Part shown: in pieces, positions 5,985 to 7,495 of the stretch | Numbering within the stretch: the stretch's first letter is position 1 | Layout of the letters: the number at the start of each line of letters is the position of its first letter | Assembly: GCA_046050405.1 (NCBI GenBank) | Contig: JBJOPY010000103.1 | Location: 1-7,495 of the forward strand | From: JADKCL01 sp046050405 | Lineage (GTDB): Bacteria > Bacteroidota > Bacteroidia > J057 > JADKCL01 | DNA length: 7,495 nt | Direction of reading: 5' to 3' | Made by a program: the position numbers and the translations under genes | The notes under the pieces: model-generated | What the model saw: only the letters and a program-made list of their open reading frames with translations | Database searches by the model: none | Told to the model about the DNA's origin: nothing

Positions 5985-6444
5985 AGTGGACGTTACGGTT
6001 TCCGCCGGGAGTGATGTTCTCGTCTCGGGGAGAGGGTGACCCGCTGCCGTTATACCTCAAGCCACCGAAGAGGTGGAGCCAGATCACCCTGGAGATTCTG
6101 GCGGTGAAGGGGATGGTCAGGAATGTGATTCCGAGCACCGCTCCGATGATCACCCAGGGCGATGCGGGATCGAACACGAGCCATGTGAACAAGCCCACGA
6201 TGGTCAGTTGGGCGATGTTGAAGGCATAGTTCACATACATCGATCCGGTATAGAATCCTGGCTCCGGCATCAAGTTGGCCTTGCAGACAGGACATTCGAA
6301 GTGGATCTCCAGAAAGCGCAGGTGATTCCACGGCTCCGTGAATATCCTGCCCTGGCGACAAGAAGGGCACCGCGCAAGCAGCAATGCCTTTGCCAGTGTC
6401 GGCTGATCTTTATTCGTGGCTGTTTCCTGAATTCTTGGGGTCAT
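5983..6444 (-). CDS. DUF983 family zinc-ribbon membrane protein
   Basis: A 153-residue protein of unknown function that matches the DUF983 pattern. Two CxxC pairs (Cys26/Cys29 in CPSC, Cys51/Cys54 in CPVC) form a likely zinc ribbon at the N-terminus. The conserved stretch EPGFYTGSMYVNY (61-73) follows. Two hydrophobic segments at about 70-91 and 96-115 are likely membrane helices, which would leave the zinc ribbon and the Arg/Gly-rich C-terminal tail on one side. The start at 6444 is the only ATG before the first Cys pair. The predicted promoter leaves just a few leader bases, so translation may be nearly leaderless. It diverges from the Crp/Fnr gene. Family membership is clear from memory of the motifs; the biochemical role is unknown. 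Confidence 0.85.
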   Translation of the reverse strand: MTPRIQETATNKDQPTLAKALLLARCPSCRQGRIFTEPWNHLRFLEIHFECPVCKANLMPEPGFYTGSMYVNYAFNIAQLTIVGLFTWLVFDPASPWVIIGAVLGITFLTIPFTARISRVIWLHLFGGLRYNGSGSPSPRDENITPGGNRNVH

Positions 6445-6454
6445 ATCGAGGCTC

Positions 6455-6487
6455 CAAACTTACTCCTATTCATGTCACCCGACCAAA
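6455..6487 (-). promoter_or_regulatory. Promoter of the DUF983 gene
   Basis: Read on the minus strand: TTTG (6487-6484), a 21-base spacer, TAAGTTTG (6462-6455). Both elements match the Bacteroidota consensus exactly. The start site would fall near 6450, only about 5-8 bases before the ATG at 6444. Confidence 0.7.
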
Positions 6488-6490
6488 TGT

Positions 6491-6508
6491 AATGTCTGGC
6501 CGAACATT
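6491..6508. promoter_or_regulatory. Dyad between divergent DUF983 and crp/fnr genes, possible operator
   Basis: AATGT (6491-6495) and ACATT (6504-6508) form an inverted repeat whose centre coincides with GGCC (6498-6501). Seven of nine position pairs are complementary. It sits directly upstream of the DUF983 -33 element, where a Crp-type dimer could act on both genes. Binding by the neighbouring regulator is inference. Confidence 0.35.
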
Positions 6509-6624
6509 GGGAGCACTTGGCCGGGCTTTGATTCGAAAAAACCATGGCGCATGAACCATGTATCCCGGAGGAATTGTAATTTGGCATCGACCGTGGAAAC
6601 AGGCAGGGCACAAATGAGGATCTT

Positions 6625-7278
6625 ATGCAAGCGATGAACGAAAATATATACCAGGCAGTGGAAGCCCATCTCGGTTACTTGCTGGAGGAAGACCTCCTGA
6701 AGGAAATCGCGACAGTGGGGCAGCTGCGCCGCATCGGGGAAGGCCAAGTACTTATGCGCGTCGGGGAGGCATTCACGCATATGCCGATCCTCCTCCAGGG
6801 AGCGATCAAGGTCATGCGCATAGACAAGGAGGGGAATGAACTGCTGCTCTACTATCTGGAAAGCGGCGACACCTGTGCGATGTCGCTCAGCTGCTGCATG
6901 GGTAGCCGAAAGAGCAAGGTGCTCGCCATCGTGGAAGAAGATTCCACGCTGGTGATGATACCTGTCGCGTACATCAATCTATGGCTGACGAAGTATCAGA
7001 GTTGGAAGGCCTATATCTTCGATTCGATCAGGATCCGCATGGATGAGTTCGTGGAAACGATCGACAGCATCGCCTTCATGCGCATGGATGAGCGGTTGCT
7101 GAAGTACCTGCGGGACCGGGCGCGCGTCCTCGGCAAGACCCAGATCGAAACGACGCACCAGCAGATCGCAGACGACCTGCATACTTCCCGCGTGGTCGTC
7201 TCCAGGCTCATCAAACAGATGGAGAGGCAGGGACTGGTCAAGCTGGGGAGAAACCAGCTGGAGCTGCTCCATGCCTGA
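6625..7278 (+). CDS. Crp/Fnr family transcriptional regulator
   Basis: A cytoplasmic DNA-binding regulator of 217 residues, normal length for the family. An N-terminal cyclic-nucleotide-binding-like beta barrel (about 20-120) is followed by a dimerisation helix (about 125-160) and a C-terminal winged helix. The recognition helix-turn-helix lies at about 176-196 (HQQIADDLHTSRVVVSRL). By my alignment to E. coli Crp, the cAMP-pocket residues Gly71, Glu72 and Arg82 are replaced by Ala, Met and Lys, so cAMP sensing is unlikely. The same loop holds Cys84, Cys90 and Cys91. The N-terminal cysteine cluster of Fnr is absent. The ATG at 6625 follows GAGGA at 6615-6619; ATG 6634 is a possible alternative. 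It diverges from DUF983 across a region with a dyad that may be its own target. No clear Bacteroidota promoter box was found upstream. Confidence 0.9.
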   Translation: MQAMNENIYQAVEAHLGYLLEEDLLKEIATVGQLRRIGEGQVLMRVGEAFTHMPILLQGAIKVMRIDKEGNELLLYYLESGDTCAMSLSCCMGSRKSKVLAIVEEDSTLVMIPVAYINLWLTKYQSWKAYIFDSIRIRMDEFVETIDSIAFMRMDERLLKYLRDRARVLGKTQIETTHQQIADDLHTSRVVVSRLIKQMERQGLVKLGRNQLELLHA

Positions 7279-7495
7279 CATGGCCGCGACCGCTGTGTCC
7301 CCGTGACGGTGTATTCATCCGCTTGGAGGGTTGAGGAGCACAAGACCTTTCACCAGGATGGGCGATGCGGGCGCAGGAGCACCCAGCCCGCAGCTTCGAA
7401 TTCGGGCGGTGCTCCGCCACGAAGGCCCCCAGTCCCGTCCCATAGGAGGAAATGTCCTGGCCTTGGAAGCCCACGCTCAGGCGCAGCACGCTCTG
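7238..7495 (-). CDS. Possible end of a gene entering from the right edge (doubtful)
   Basis: An 85-codon frame is open from the right edge to a stop at 7238-7240. Its first 30 or so codons are rich in G/C at third positions and read like protein, beginning QSVLRLSVGFQGQDIS. LRLSVG resembles the C-terminus of Cys/Met-metabolism PLP enzymes. The following GLGAFVAEHRPNSKLRAG could instead be paired outer-membrane beta strands. Neither match is secure. The tail is Cys/Arg/Pro-rich, overlaps the end of the crp/fnr gene by 41 bases and runs through a strong hairpin, so the real coding end may lie earlier or a frameshift may exist. Confidence 0.2.
   Translation of the reverse strand, partial: QSVLRLSVGFQGQDISSYGTGLGAFVAEHRPNSKLRAGCSCARIAHPGERSCAPQPSKRMNTPSRGHSGRGHVRHGAAPAGFSPA
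7376..7415. other. Long stem-loop after the crp/fnr gene
   Basis: GGAGCACC (7376-7383) pairs with GGTGCTCC (7408-7415), and GCCCG (7386-7390) pairs with CGGGC (7403-7407). This gives 13 base pairs with a two-base bulge and a 12-base loop containing TTCGAA. It lies about 100 bases past the regulator's stop. There is no T run on either strand, so a terminator role is uncertain. An alternative stem, TGCGGGC/GCCCGCA (7366-7392), would compete with it. Confidence 0.45.

Noticed and set aside
1..7495. CRISPR array, insertion sequence or defence gene cluster
   Set aside because: No regularly spaced repeats, no transposase with terminal inverted repeats and no recognisable defence proteins were seen. 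The weak DUF4338-like resemblance at 127-351 is not enough.

Overview
The window looks like chromosomal DNA of a Bacteroidota (Bacteroidetes) bacterium with moderately high GC (judged by eye, not computed). Three things support this. Perfect TAnnTTTG '-7' promoter boxes with a TTG or TTTG about 19-21 bases upstream precede three genes. Start codons mostly lack Shine-Dalgarno sequences and instead follow A/T-rich stretches. The protein set (histidine-box acyl desaturase, DUF983 protein, cysteine-bearing Crp/Fnr regulator) is typical of that phylum. A high-GC member of the Chitinophagia/Saprospiria side is a guess.

Layout. Bases 1-405 hold no convincing gene; a possible promoter and a hairpin lie before the first gene. 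Bases 406-1638 (+) encode the E2 subunit of pyruvate dehydrogenase, standing alone without visible E1 or E3 genes. After a 238-base gap comes a membrane fatty acid desaturase (1877-2974, +). It converges on a glycolytic pair on the minus strand: gap (GAPDH, 4279-5271) followed by pgk (phosphoglycerate kinase, 3021-4208), very likely one operon read from a promoter at about 5313-5343. Divergent from gap is a complete tRNA-Glu(UUC) gene at 5511-5582 with its own promoter, a hairpin-rich tail and a strong intrinsic terminator ending at 5727. Bases 5728-5982 show no gene. A DUF983 zinc-ribbon membrane protein (5983-6444, -) and a Crp/Fnr regulator (6625-7278, +) diverge from a shared 180-base control region. 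At the right edge an open minus-strand frame may be the end of a gene entering from outside.

Function. Gap and Pgk catalyse consecutive steps of lower glycolysis, and the E2 acts further on, turning pyruvate into acetyl-CoA. The desaturase modifies acyl chains derived from acetyl-CoA. This is mostly housekeeping metabolism. I see no mobile element, CRISPR array or defence cluster. The more interesting items are the non-canonical Crp/Fnr protein, whose nucleotide pocket residues are replaced and which carries a Cys cluster, the structured RNA tail after the tRNA, and several dyads in control regions.
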